A stretch of 64,000 bases of DNA from Luteimonas sp. FCS-9 (GTDB lineage Bacteria; Pseudomonadota; Gammaproteobacteria; Xanthomonadales; Xanthomonadaceae), in NCBI RefSeq assembly GCF_001014645.1, contig NZ_LASZ01000015.1, forward strand, positions 1 to 64,000. Direction: 5' to 3'. Under the pieces are notes generated by a model, which was not told the origin of the DNA, searched no databases, and saw only the letters and a list, made by a program, of their open reading frames with translations. Of the stretch, positions 47,605-55,174 are shown piece after piece. Within the stretch, counting starts at the first letter, position 1. Every line of letters begins with the position of its first letter. The position numbers were made by a program, and so were the translations under genes.

Positions 47605-48339
47605 TCAGTACGGACTCGCCACCGGGCGCACGAGCACCTCGCTGACATCGACATCCGCCGGCTGTTCCAGCGCGTAGGCGATCGCGCGCGCGACGGCCGC
47701 CGGTGCGATCGTGATTCTGCGGAAATCCCGCATGCCCTCGGCCGCGCCCGCATGGGTGATCGTGTCGGCGAGCTCCGAGGTCGTCGTGCCGGGGCTGACC
47801 ACGGTCACGCGCAGGCGGTCGGTCTCCTGGCGCAGGCCTTCCGACAGCGCCCACACCGCGTACTTGGTCGCGCAGTAGACGGCCGACGTGGGGAACACCC
47901 GGTGCGCGCCGATCGAGGCCACGTTGACCACGTGGCCGAAGCCCTGGCGCTCCATCGCCGGCAGCACCGCGGCGATGCCGTGCAGCACGCCGCGCAGATT
48001 CACGTCGATCATCCGGTTCCATTCGTCGAGCTTGAGCGCCGACAGCGGCGAGAGCGGCATCACTCCGGCGTTGTTGACGATGGCGTCGATGCGCCCGTGC
48101 GCGGCGAGCGCGTGATCGCCGAACGCCTGCACGTCCTCGCGCGAGACGACGTCCAGCGCACGGGCCTCGGCCCGCCCGCCAGCGGCCCCGATCTCGGCGA
48201 CGAGTGCTTCGAGGCGTTCGGTGCGACGCGCGCCGAGCACGACGGTGGCGCCGCGCGCCGCGAGATCGCGCGCGGTGGCGGCGCCGATGCCGCTGCTGGC
48301 GCCGGTGATCAGGACGATGCGGTCGGTCAGGGTCTGCAT
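47605..48339 (-). CDS. SDR-family oxidoreductase
   Basis: 244 aa classical short-chain dehydrogenase. NAD(P) motif ITGASSGIGAATARDLAARG; NNAGVMPLSPL; catalytic Ser in VNVASIGAHR and Tyr-Lys in AVYCATKYAVWALS. The substrate is unknown; the sequence resembles YdfG/serine-dehydrogenase-like SDRs. It is divergent from a LysR gene (95 bp), which likely regulates it. The ATG at 48339 is chosen over the longer frame because it starts the Rossmann fold at the usual position. Confidence 0.88.
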   Translation of the reverse strand: MQTLTDRIVLITGASSGIGAATARDLAARGATVVLGARRTERLEALVAEIGAAGGRAEARALDVVSREDVQAFGDHALAAHGRIDAIVNNAGVMPLSPLSALKLDEWNRMIDVNLRGVLHGIAAVLPAMERQGFGHVVNVASIGAHRVFPTSAVYCATKYAVWALSEGLRQETDRLRVTVVSPGTTTSELADTITHAGAAEGMRDFRRITIAPAAVARAIAYALEQPADVDVSEVLVRPVASPY

Positions 48340-48434
48340 GGGAACGCTCCGGTTGGGGGGCGCCCATCGTCCGCGGCGTGCCGCGTCGCCGGTATTCCCT
48401 CGCCACTGCACGCGCTGGTTAGACTCGCTCACCA

Positions 48435-49334
48435 ATGGACCTCGACCTCAACCTGCTGCGCGTCTTCCTCGCCGTCGCCGAGGGCCCGAACTTCCGCGCC
48501 GCGGCCGACCGCCTCGGCGTGACCCGCTCGGCGGTCAGCCAGGGCATCCGCCGGCTCGAGGACACGCTCGGTGTCGCGCTGGTGCAGCGCTCCACGCGCA
48601 GCGTCCGCCTGACCGAGGCCGGCGAGCGCCTGCACCGCCAGGTCGCCGCGCCGTTGGACGCCCTGGGCACCGCGCTCGACGAAGCCGTCGACGACGGCCC
48701 GCCGCGCGGCCTGCTGCGCGTGGCCGTCACCTCGATCGCCGAGCGCTTCCTCTCTGGCCCGCTGATCGCGACGTTCGCCCAGGCCTATCCCGGCATCGTG
48801 CTGGACGTGACCGTCACCGACGAGACCTTCGACATCGTCGCCACCGGCTTCGACGCCGGCGTGCGCCTGGGCGAGGTGATCGAGCAGGACATGGTCGCCG
48901 TGCCGCTGACCGGCCCGCAGCGAGAGGTCGCCGTGGCCGCGCCGGACTACCTCGCCCGCCACGGCGTGCCTGCGCATCCGCGCGAGCTCGTCGCGCACCG
49001 CTGCATCGGCTGGCGCATGACGCCGGCAGTCGCCCCGCATCGCTGGGAGTTCGTCGAGGACGGCCGCCCGTTCGACGTGCAGGTCGCGCCCCAGGTCACG
49101 ACCAACGACATGCTGCTGATGATCCGCACCGCGCTGGCCGGGGGCGGCATCACGTTCGGCATCGAGGAGACGTTCGCACCCTACCTCGCGCGCGGCGCAC
49201 TGGTGCCGCTGCTGCAGGACTACCTGCCGCCGTTCCCTGGGTTCTTCCTGTATTTCCCCAACCGCCGCCACCAGCCGCCGAAGCTGCGCGCGCTGGTCGA
49301 GCACGTGCGCGCGTACCGCGACGACGTCCGTTAG
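48435..49334 (+). CDS. LysR-family regulator
   Basis: 299 aa. HTH region LRVFLAVAEGPNFRAAADRL then GVTRSAVSQGIRRLEDTLGV; effector domain with IVATGFDAGVRLGEVIEQDM, PLTGPQREVAVAAPDYLARH and AGGGITFGIEETFAPYLARG. It belongs to the large group of LysR proteins divergent from oxidoreductases (DsdC/PtxR-type by general layout). The ligand is unknown. It is divergent from the SDR gene. Confidence 0.9.
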   Translation: MDLDLNLLRVFLAVAEGPNFRAAADRLGVTRSAVSQGIRRLEDTLGVALVQRSTRSVRLTEAGERLHRQVAAPLDALGTALDEAVDDGPPRGLLRVAVTSIAERFLSGPLIATFAQAYPGIVLDVTVTDETFDIVATGFDAGVRLGEVIEQDMVAVPLTGPQREVAVAAPDYLARHGVPAHPRELVAHRCIGWRMTPAVAPHRWEFVEDGRPFDVQVAPQVTTNDMLLMIRTALAGGGITFGIEETFAPYLARGALVPLLQDYLPPFPGFFLYFPNRRHQPPKLRALVEHVRAYRDDVR

Positions 49335-49345
49335 CCGCCTCCCAC

Positions 49346-49374
49346 ACCGTGCCTCGCCATGCCCGGGGCACGGT
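49346..49374 (+). terminator. Hairpin after the LysR gene
   Basis: ACCGTGCC (49346-49353) / GGCACGGT (49367-49374), an 8-bp perfect stem 12 bp after the LysR stop, with no strong T run behind it. Candidate terminator. Confidence 0.45.
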
Positions 49375-49570
49375 CCGTTCGAGCACGCGTGGACGTTCGT
49401 TCGAGCGCAATGCACGCTCGGACGCGACAGGGATTTGCAAACGATTGTGTCGGGCGCGCCGGTGGACACATCGTGTGGATGTCTCCCACTGCACCATGGC
49501 CGCCAACGTCCCCTGGACAGGACGCCCTGTCCCAATCGCCGCCGGGGTCGTGTCAGCAAGGAGAAGCACG

Positions 49571-49801
49571 ATGGATATCCAGCGCCTGTTCTCTCATCCT
49601 TTGCGCCTGAGCCCGGCCGAAATCCAGCGCGAAACGTGGCTGTCGCTCGAGAACCGGGAGCGCTACCACAGGCAGTCGGCCAACACCCTGGTGAACGCAC
49701 TGGCATCCCTTCCGCCGCGGCCCGCCGTCGCGATGACGACCGTCGAGTCGTCGGCCAGCACGGATACCGCCCAGGCCGGAAATCCGCACACCCTTCGCTG
49801 A
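49571..49801 (+). CDS. Small protein of unknown function
   Basis: 76 aa. The ATG follows AAGGAGAAGCACG, a strong Shine-Dalgarno. The N-terminal half is regular and charged (MDIQRLFSHPLRLSPAEIQR, then WLSLENRERYHRQSANTLVN), probably helical, and the C-terminal half is low-complexity (Ser/Thr/Ala). I do not recognise the family. Codon use is less GC-rich than in the neighbours. It lies alone, flanked by 236 and 175 bp of spacer. Confidence 0.55.
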   Translation: MDIQRLFSHPLRLSPAEIQRETWLSLENRERYHRQSANTLVNALASLPPRPAVAMTTVESSASTDTAQAGNPHTLR

Positions 49802-49976
49802 TCCAACGCCGTATCCGGATCGCCGTCGGAACATGCAGCGTGCGGGGCAGGCAAACGCGTTTGTGCCTTCCGCAATGGCGTGGTGTGCTCTGGTCACCGC
49901 ATCCATGACCTCGCTTCGAGCGACGGCGGCAGGCCCGATGCCGGACCTGCCGTCGCAATGACGCGATGGCGACGGA

Positions 49977-50525
49977 TCAGAAGCGGAATTCGCCGCCCAC
50001 GGTCACGTTGTCCACGTCGACCTCGATGCCGGAGAACTCGCCGCGGTGGCGCGTGTAGTTCAGGCTCAGGCCCCAGCGGCGGTTGAAGTCGTAGCCGAGC
50101 GTCGCGCCGTAGTAGGGCTTGGTCGAGCCCTCGTCGTCGACGACGTCGAACGTGTCCTCGCGGATCTGCGCCACCATGCGCGCCACGCCTGCGCGCGCGC
50201 CGACGAAGAATCCTGCGCCGTCGGTGCCGAAGTTCTTCTTCAGCGCCACGCCGACGCCGAACGTCACCAGGTCGAAATCGGTGTCGTGGCCCAGGTCTTC
50301 GGTGTACAGCGTGCCGGCATGGCCTTCGACGGCGATGTTGGGCGTGAACCAGTAGCCGCCGGCGAACAGCGCCGAGGTGTCCGAATCGCTTTCGCGCAGG
50401 CCGTCGTAGCGGGCCTCGGTGTCCGCGCTGCCGACCTCGCCGCGGATGAAGGCGCCGCTGGCGGCGGCGTGCGTCGAGACGCCGGCCAGCGCGATGGCGG
50501 CGGCGAGGATCAGGGTGTGCTTCAT
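49977..50525 (-). CDS. Small outer-membrane beta-barrel protein
   Basis: 182 aa. Signal peptide (MKHTLILAAAIALAGVSTHA, cleavage near AAA-S), then an 8-strand barrel pattern with glycine-aromatic alternation (FAGGYWFTPNIAVEGHAGTL, FFVGARAGVARMVAQI, YYGATLGYDFNRRWGLSLNY) ending VGGEFRF with terminal Phe. This is the OmpA-like/OmpW-sized porin-family barrel (OMP_b-brl). GAAGGA lies before the ATG at 50525. Likely a surface or adhesion-type barrel; role unknown. A bulged hairpin 49919-49956 downstream may act as terminator. Confidence 0.85.
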   Translation of the reverse strand: MKHTLILAAAIALAGVSTHAAASGAFIRGEVGSADTEARYDGLRESDSDTSALFAGGYWFTPNIAVEGHAGTLYTEDLGHDTDFDLVTFGVGVALKKNFGTDGAGFFVGARAGVARMVAQIREDTFDVVDDEGSTKPYYGATLGYDFNRRWGLSLNYTRHRGEFSGIEVDVDNVTVGGEFRF

Positions 50526-50636
50526 CAGGTCCTTCCAGAAAGTGGATGCCCATCCGGGCGCGCGCACTGTGGAACTGGCCTGGGGTGTTGTCAATATTTC
50601 GTTAAAACAGGAATCCGGTAATCAGCACCGGAGGCG

Positions 50637-50979
50637 TTACTCGGCCGATGCTTCAATCCGTCCAACCAGCTCCGGCAAGGCACGTTGCACGGTTTCCCAA
50701 GCCACGCCCATGTCGATCTCGAAGTAGCCGTGCGCAATACGATTGCGCATGCCTTTCATGCCTGACCACGGGATCTGGGGATACCTTGTGAGCCGCTCCG
50801 GGTATCGCTCGATCAACTTGGCTGCAATCTCCGATGATCAGCAAGTTCATGGCGACCGCTTGCTGGGTGCGAGGATCCCCCAGGAAATCTTCGCGCGTCA
50901 TGACTTCGACATAACCGCAGGCTTGTTGCGCCGCCCCGCGCATGTCCTCCAGCCAACCCGCAAACCGATCGTCGCTCAC
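50637..50979 (-). pseudogene. hepT: HepT-like HEPN toxin, frameshifted
   Basis: The GTG start at 50979 begins a good HepT N terminus (FAGWLEDMRGAAQQACGYVE ... QQAVAMNLLIIG). At about 50830 the frame shifts by two missing bases (or one extra). The remainder reads in another frame as EIAAKLIERYPERLTRYPQI, PWSGMKGMRNRIAHGYFEID and MGVAWETVQRALPELVG, with stop TAA at 50637. The HEPN RNase motif R-x4-H survives as RNRIAHGYF but is out of frame. The intact gene would encode an RNase toxin partnered by MntA. The start overlaps the mntA stop (GTGA). A sequencing error cannot be fully excluded, but several neighbours are also damaged. Confidence 0.85.
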
Positions 50980-51266
50980 AGCGGTCGGGCTTCCCGCAGC
51001 ACAGTGTCCCGGAACCTCGCAGGCAGGTCGCCAGGCGTGCGCACGTCGACCGGGACACCGAGCAGCTCCTCCAAGGCAGCTTGCAGCCCACCGAGGTCGA
51101 ACAGCGTAGTTTCAGGCGTGGGGTCCACCAACAGATCGAGGTCGCTGCCGTCACGGTCGGTCCCATGCACCACCGATCCGTAGACGCGCGGATTGGCGAC
51201 CCGAAAACGGCGGGCGGTGCCGTGCAGCGCGGTCAACTGGTGGCGGATGGCGTCGGAGGGTTTCAT
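50976..51266 (-). CDS. mntA: MntA-like nucleotidyltransferase antitoxin
   Basis: 96 aa minimal nucleotidyltransferase. The catalytic signature is YGSVVHGTDRDGSDLDLLVD (GS-x10-D-x-D). MntA AMPylates or polyadenylylates a tyrosine of the HepT HEPN toxin, inactivating it. Here the partner gene downstream is frameshifted, so this is probably an orphan antitoxin. The C-terminal acidic residue expected in MNT folds may be the Asp of VDVRTPGDLP. The ATG overlaps the stop of a short upstream frame. Confidence 0.88.
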   Translation of the reverse strand: MKPSDAIRHQLTALHGTARRFRVANPRVYGSVVHGTDRDGSDLDLLVDPTPETTLFDLGGLQAALEELLGVPVDVRTPGDLPARFRDTVLREARPL

Positions 51267-51355
51267 GGCCTGCTACCTACTCTGCGGAAAACGTCTGCTG
51301 CGAGCCCAGGCTCCACGATGACTGGTCGCTCACCGTCATCTTGCAAAACTGCCAT
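51263..51355 (-). other. Short ORF coupled to mntA
   Basis: 30 codons from ATG 51355 (start MAVLQDDGERPVIVEPGLAA, end RRVGSRP) to a TGA overlapping the mntA ATG. The same frame is open further upstream to the TAG at 51398, i.e. it is in frame with the 88-aa ORF before it and separated only by that stop. It may be the lost C-terminal part of that protein, or a real small gene. Not recognised. Confidence 0.35.
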
Positions 51356-51397
51356 AGCGCCGAGAATACTTGACCTCCGTAATCGCACACCATCACG

Positions 51398-51664
51398 CTA
51401 CCCGCGAGATTCAGACATCCCACCGGCCAAGCCTCCTGCGTCTGCGCCCTGCAGCGCCTGCTCGCCCACCTGCTCCATCAACGTGCGCAGGGCCACACCC
51501 GCTTCATAGATCGCATCGCCAAGCGCGGGCACGCTGTCGGCTTCGAGCTGTCGCGAATCGACGGACGACAGTACGTCGCCTTGCGCCACGATGATCCGGA
51601 TCAGGCTGTCGGAGCGGTCCACCTGGTCGAGGCTGATGCCGAACGACGGAAGATGACGGTCCAT
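51398..51664 (-). CDS. Unknown 88-aa protein in the toxin-antitoxin island
   Basis: 88 aa. Mostly helical by composition: SLIRIIVAQGDVLSSVDSRQ, then VPALGDAIYEAGVALRTLME. ATG lies one base after the stop of the symE remnant, so both were probably co-transcribed. A diverged copy with an amber stop exists at 52106-52393 (shared pattern GDVLxS...PALG..IYE.G.ALR). The stop TAG at 51398 is followed by 44 more open codons in frame, ending inside the mntA start. I do not recognise the family. Confidence 0.55.
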   Translation of the reverse strand: MDRHLPSFGISLDQVDRSDSLIRIIVAQGDVLSSVDSRQLEADSVPALGDAIYEAGVALRTLMEQVGEQALQGADAGGLAGGMSESRG

Positions 51665-51665
51665 G

Positions 51666-51992
51666 TCAGGTCTCCGCGCCGTCGACCGTCAGCGTCAGCA
51701 CGCCGGCTTCGGCCGTGATCCGCAGACGGGTGCCGACGGTAAAGCCCAGCGCTTCGAGCCAGAGCCCACGCAACGCAGGTATGGCACTTCGTCGTCGCCC
51801 CGGTAGCGATCGCGCGATGCGTAATGCCGATAGCCGATCTTGCAGCGCCGTGGCTGGCGAAGAGGGCTGGGCAGGTCAGGCAGTCGTCATCGGCATGGGA
51901 GAGAAGGTCAGCGTTGGGGGCGCGGAATGGATACGGGAAGTGAACTCGGCCCCGCGCTCGGCTGCGTGGGCGGTCTCGGGTTGGCGATGCAT
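51666..51992 (-). pseudogene. symE: SymE-like toxin, frameshifted
   Basis: GGAGG precedes an ATG at 51992 (frame MHRQPETAHAAERG..., 38 codons). After a first shift the family core appears as RQPRRCKIGYRHYASRDRYR followed by GDDEVPYLR; restoring one T at about 51778 continues it as LRGLWLEALGFTVGTRLRIT, then AEAGVLTLTVDGAET and TGA at 51666. This is the AbrB-fold SymE toxin pattern (RRCxxxYR...LRGxWLEEAGFxxG). Two shifts make it non-functional unless the sequence is wrong. It lies one base before the 88-aa ORF. Confidence 0.8.
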
Positions 51993-52105
51993 GGCAATCC
52001 TCCGTGACGAACGGGCGTTCGCGCGAACGCGAACGGCGGTCGACAACGGGATCGGGCCCGCCGCTGTGCGGCAGGACCCGCGGCGAACCCGACCCCATCA
52101 GCCGA

Positions 52106-52393
52106 TCAGTGCAGGGCCGGACGCATCGGCGCGGGCGCCGGCGGCACCACGCCGTAAACAGGCGCGTCCTCGCGCACGCCGCCACGCGGCTTGCCAGCGC
52201 GTTCGATCAACTGCGCCTGCACCTTGTCCAGGATTTCCCGCACGGCATCCGCGCCCTCCTAGATCACCAGCCCCAATGCCGGGATCGTCGCGTCCGCCAG
52301 ATCGTCTTTATGGCCGGAAGCCAGCACGTCGCCATGCACCATTAGGGTCTGCGCCAGCCGGTTGAGCGCGTCGGCATGGTCGATGGTGACCAT
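52106..52393 (-). pseudogene. Second copy of the 88-aa family, amber-interrupted
   Basis: Read from ATG 52393: VTIDHADALNRLAQTLMVHG, then DVLASGHKDDLADATIPALG, LVI, a TAG at 52259-52261, and in the same frame EGADAVREILDKVQAQLIER, AGKPRGGVREDAPVYGVVPP and TGA at 52106. Against the 51398-51664 protein the amber falls exactly where that protein has Tyr (AIYEAG versus VI-stop-EG), so a single base change from a Tyr codon would explain it. The longer C-terminal tail differs. Its 5' part overlaps the PAAR-like gene in another frame. Confidence 0.6.
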
Positions 52394-52577
52394 CGATGAT
52401 CGACATGACGTCGCCCGTGGCGATCGTCGTTGCGCCATGTTGGCCGCAGACCGCGCCGTCGTTCGCCCAAGCCACGAGCTTGCCGTCGATATCGGTGAAC
52501 GGCGATCCGCCCACGACTGCGCCGCCACTCGTGGTCGTGTCCCCGACGACGATCCATCTGGCCCTCCCGATCTCCAC
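52308..52577 (-). CDS. PAAR-like domain protein, possibly damaged at the 3' end
   Basis: 89 aa from GTG 52577. ARWIVVGDTTTSGGAVVGGS then PFTDIDGKLVAWANDGAVCG and QHGATTIATGDVMSIIDG match PAAR proteins, the sharp tip of the type VI secretion spike that carries effectors. The usual C-terminal strand pair (V/A-x-HGD-x...CGA) is not seen in this frame, whereas MVHGDVLASG occurs in the overlapping frame, so a frameshift near 52385 is likely. No other type VI genes are in the window. Its start faces the barstar-like gene across 72 bp. Confidence 0.65.
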   Translation of the reverse strand: MEIGRARWIVVGDTTTSGGAVVGGSPFTDIDGKLVAWANDGAVCGQHGATTIATGDVMSIIDGHHRPCRRAQPAGADPNGAWRRAGFRP

Positions 52578-52649
52578 ACCGCCTGCAGGTTCACTTTTCC
52601 GCCCGCTTCGATCAGGCTCGGCCTCTTCGCGCACTCGATTCCGACCGCC

Positions 52650-53051
52650 TTGCCCACCGCGTCCCAGTCCCTGCTGCTCGACGGCACCCGCATCCACGAC
52701 ATCCCGTCGTTCTACGACGAAATCAACCGCGTCTTCATGGCGGACGTCGACTGGGCGCTCGGGCCGAGCCTGGATGCGCTCGACGACATGCTCTACGGTG
52801 GCTACGGCGCGCTCGACGGCAACGCGCCGGCGACGCTGGTATGGACGGCATTCGAGAAGAACCGGCAGGACCTGGGCGTCGAGACAACGCGCCGCTTCCT
52901 GCAGGCCAAGCTCGCGCAGCCCGAGCGCTTCAACGTGGCGCACGTGCAGCGCCAGCTCGACGCGCTGGACGCCGGCACCGGGCAGACCTACTTCGAGATC
53001 GTGCTGGAGATCCTCGCCGCGCATCCGAACATCACGCTGGTCCCGCGCTGA
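52650..53051 (+). CDS. Barstar-like RNase-inhibitor immunity protein
   Basis: About 133 aa. LLLDGTRIHDIPSFYDEINR, VFMADVDWALGPSLDALDDM and LYGGYGALDG match the barstar fold (helix that plugs barnase-type RNases), followed by VWTAFEKNRQDLG and a C-terminal extension ending ILAAHPNITLVPR. The start is unclear: TTG at 52650 is the nearest plausible codon and there is no good Shine-Dalgarno. Barstar-like proteins usually protect against secreted RNase toxins; none is recognisable here. Sits between the PAAR remnant and the five-paralogue array. Confidence 0.72.
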   Translation: MPTASQSLLLDGTRIHDIPSFYDEINRVFMADVDWALGPSLDALDDMLYGGYGALDGNAPATLVWTAFEKNRQDLGVETTRRFLQAKLAQPERFNVAHVQRQLDALDAGTGQTYFEIVLEILAAHPNITLVPR

Positions 53052-53119
53052 CGTCCCCGACTGCCGCCCGTGGCTCTTCCCCCGCATGACATCCACGATG
53101 AAAAGGAACTGATCGAGGC

Positions 53120-54034
53120 ATGACCGACAATGGCTACAGCTACCTGCACGGCTTGGTGCAGGATCGGCACACGCTCCGGGCGGTGGCGCAGATCGATTCG
53201 TTGACGCGGATGGGCGCGCCGAACACCAGCATGATCAAGTGGGCGATGCCCTCGGCTGCGAGGTCGGTCTATCACCTTCAGTGGGATTGCACGCGGATGG
53301 CGATCCTGCCGGCGGTCGACGATGTCGGCCTGACGCTGGTCTACACCGGTCCGGACGGGCGCGTCGGCCAGGCCACGGCAGCCGGCCTGGAGGACACGAC
53401 GGTCGCGCCGCCCGGCGACGGGCCGGACGTGCACGGGGTGATCCGCGATCTGCAGACCATCGGCGACGGGGTCTATGCGGTCGGCATGGCGCGGCAGGTA
53501 TACCGCCGCGACCGGAGCGGCACGTGGGCGCGTCACGATGCAGGCGTGCTGCAATCGTCCGACGAGATGGCGCTGGTCGGCTTCAACGCCATCCACGGGC
53601 GCGACGAGGCGACGCTGTACGCGGTGGGTTTCGGCGGCGAAATCTGGTGCCGGGAAGCCGAGCAGTGGCGCCCACTCGAGAGCCCGGTCGCGTCGATCCT
53701 CAACGCCGTGCATGTGCTGCCCGACGGGCGTGTGCTCGTCGCCGGGCAGCACGGTGCACTCGCGCTGCTCGACTCGGGCGGCTGGCGCACGATCAACACG
53801 GAGATCGAGACGCAGATCTGGGACATCCAGCCCTTCGGCGACGCGATCTACATCGCCACCAGCGATGCGCTGTACCGGCTCGCCAGCGACCTGCGCCCCA
53901 AGCGCGTCGACATGGGCCTGGGCACAGACGTCACCTGCGGCCAGCTGCATGCCGCCGATGGCGTGCTGCTCTCGACCGGTCGCAAGCACCAGTGCTGGAG
54001 CGACGATGGCATCGCCTGGCACGCCATCACCTGA
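53120..54034 (+). CDS. Array paralogue A, putative beta-propeller protein
   Basis: 304 aa, no signal peptide or TM segment, so probably cytosolic. Core motifs shared with four neighbours: GVIRDLQTIGDGVYAVGMAR then QVYRRD, GFNAIHGRDEATLYAVGFGG then EIW, and C-terminal LHAADGVLLSTGRKHQCWSD then DGIAWHAI. Regularly spaced Trp/Gly-Asp pairs suggest 6-7 blades of a beta-propeller. Closest to paralogue D: both begin with a YSxLxGxVQxR...LRxxAQIDxLT pattern. Lies 68 bp after the barstar-like gene on the same strand. Family and function unknown to me; immunity is a guess from context. Confidence 0.7.
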   Translation: MTDNGYSYLHGLVQDRHTLRAVAQIDSLTRMGAPNTSMIKWAMPSAARSVYHLQWDCTRMAILPAVDDVGLTLVYTGPDGRVGQATAAGLEDTTVAPPGDGPDVHGVIRDLQTIGDGVYAVGMARQVYRRDRSGTWARHDAGVLQSSDEMALVGFNAIHGRDEATLYAVGFGGEIWCREAEQWRPLESPVASILNAVHVLPDGRVLVAGQHGALALLDSGGWRTINTEIETQIWDIQPFGDAIYIATSDALYRLASDLRPKRVDMGLGTDVTCGQLHAADGVLLSTGRKHQCWSDDGIAWHAIT

Positions 54035-54167
54035 CCGCGGAAGGCGCCGCCCCACCTTTCGCGCCCCAGGCCCGCGGCGGTAGCCTGCCCGGGCATTTCG
54101 AACCCAGGCCATCGCCATTCCCGAGTCCGCCACCATCGCCGACGCTGGTCCGCCCGCGGCCACCCGG

Positions 54168-55028
54168 TTGTACGCATTGCTGGCGCGCGAGGCGCGCACG
54201 GGCGTGGTGTTCCGGCGCGGGCCGAGCCGGCAGGTGCAGCTGATCCGCTGGGACCTGCGCGAGGACCGTTTCGAGCACGGGCAGTGGTTCAAGGGCCGCA
54301 TCTACGAGCGGCGTTGCGACCTGTCGCCCTCGGGCCGGCTGCTGGTCTACTTCGCTGCGACCAACCGCGGACCGTACGGTAGCTGGACGGCGCTGTCGAA
54401 GCCGCCCTTCCTCACCGCGCTGGCGCTGTGGCCGAAAGGCGATGCCTGGGGCGGGGGCGGCGTGTTCGAGGACGAGCGCACGTTGCTGCTCAACCATCGC
54501 GTCGGCGGCGCGCGCGACGAGACCGCGCTCGCACCGGGCTTCCAGCCGCCGCAAAGCCTGCGGGTGCGTCCGCTCGGCCGCGACGCGGGCCATGGCGAGG
54601 ATGCGCCGATCGACGGCGCGCTGCGCCAGCGCGACGGCTGGCGGCCGCTCGATCCGGGCGAGGGCATCGCCCGAGGCCCCAGCCGGACGGCGCTGTACCG
54701 CTTCACCCGGCCGCAGCTCACCGAGAAGACCGGTCGGGACGGACGGCGACTCCAAGCGCTGCTGCACACAGTGGGCGGCCGCAACACCGCCTGGTACGGC
54801 CTCGACCACCGGGTACTCGACCACGCCGGACAATGGCTGGTCGACCTGCCCGGCAGCGATTGGGCCGACTGGGACGACGGCGACCTGGTGTTCGCACAGG
54901 ACGGCTGCCTGTACCGCTTACGCGAACGCGACCTGGCGGGCGGCGCTGGCGCGGCCAGGCTGCTGCACGATTTCCGCAGTGCACGCTTCGCGCCGCTGGC
55001 CCCGACGGCCGAAGCGATGACGTTCTAA
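54168..55028 (+). CDS. Conserved hypothetical protein, beta-rich
   Basis: About 286 aa from TTG 54168; the frame is open further upstream, without an ATG or GTG I would prefer. Well-conserved looking segments: GVVFRRGPSRQVQLIRWDLR, FKGRIYERRCDLSPSGRLLV, YFAATNRGPYGSWTALSKPP and FLTALALWPKGDAWGGGGVF. Similar proteins occur widely in bacteria as hypotheticals. The DLSPSG stretch resembles a WD40-type blade. It lies within the paralogue array but does not share the VGMxRQVYRR motif. The function is unknown. Confidence 0.65.
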   Translation: MYALLAREARTGVVFRRGPSRQVQLIRWDLREDRFEHGQWFKGRIYERRCDLSPSGRLLVYFAATNRGPYGSWTALSKPPFLTALALWPKGDAWGGGGVFEDERTLLLNHRVGGARDETALAPGFQPPQSLRVRPLGRDAGHGEDAPIDGALRQRDGWRPLDPGEGIARGPSRTALYRFTRPQLTEKTGRDGRRLQALLHTVGGRNTAWYGLDHRVLDHAGQWLVDLPGSDWADWDDGDLVFAQDGCLYRLRERDLAGGAGAARLLHDFRSARFAPLAPTAEAMTF

Positions 55029-55174
55029 TCCGAAAGCCCCCGACGGATCGCACGTCGCGATCCACGCCGATCCGTCGACGGCTCGTCTCATGCCCGCTGG
55101 CGCACCCCCGTTCCGCCTTGCGCGACAATACGTGAATCCCGGACGGGCATCGAACAACGCAGGAGCGACGACAC

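Noticed and set aside
50526..53119. Possible insertion sequence or integron as the cause of the damaged island
   Set aside because: No transposase, integrase, tRNA, terminal inverted repeats or target duplications were found around the region.
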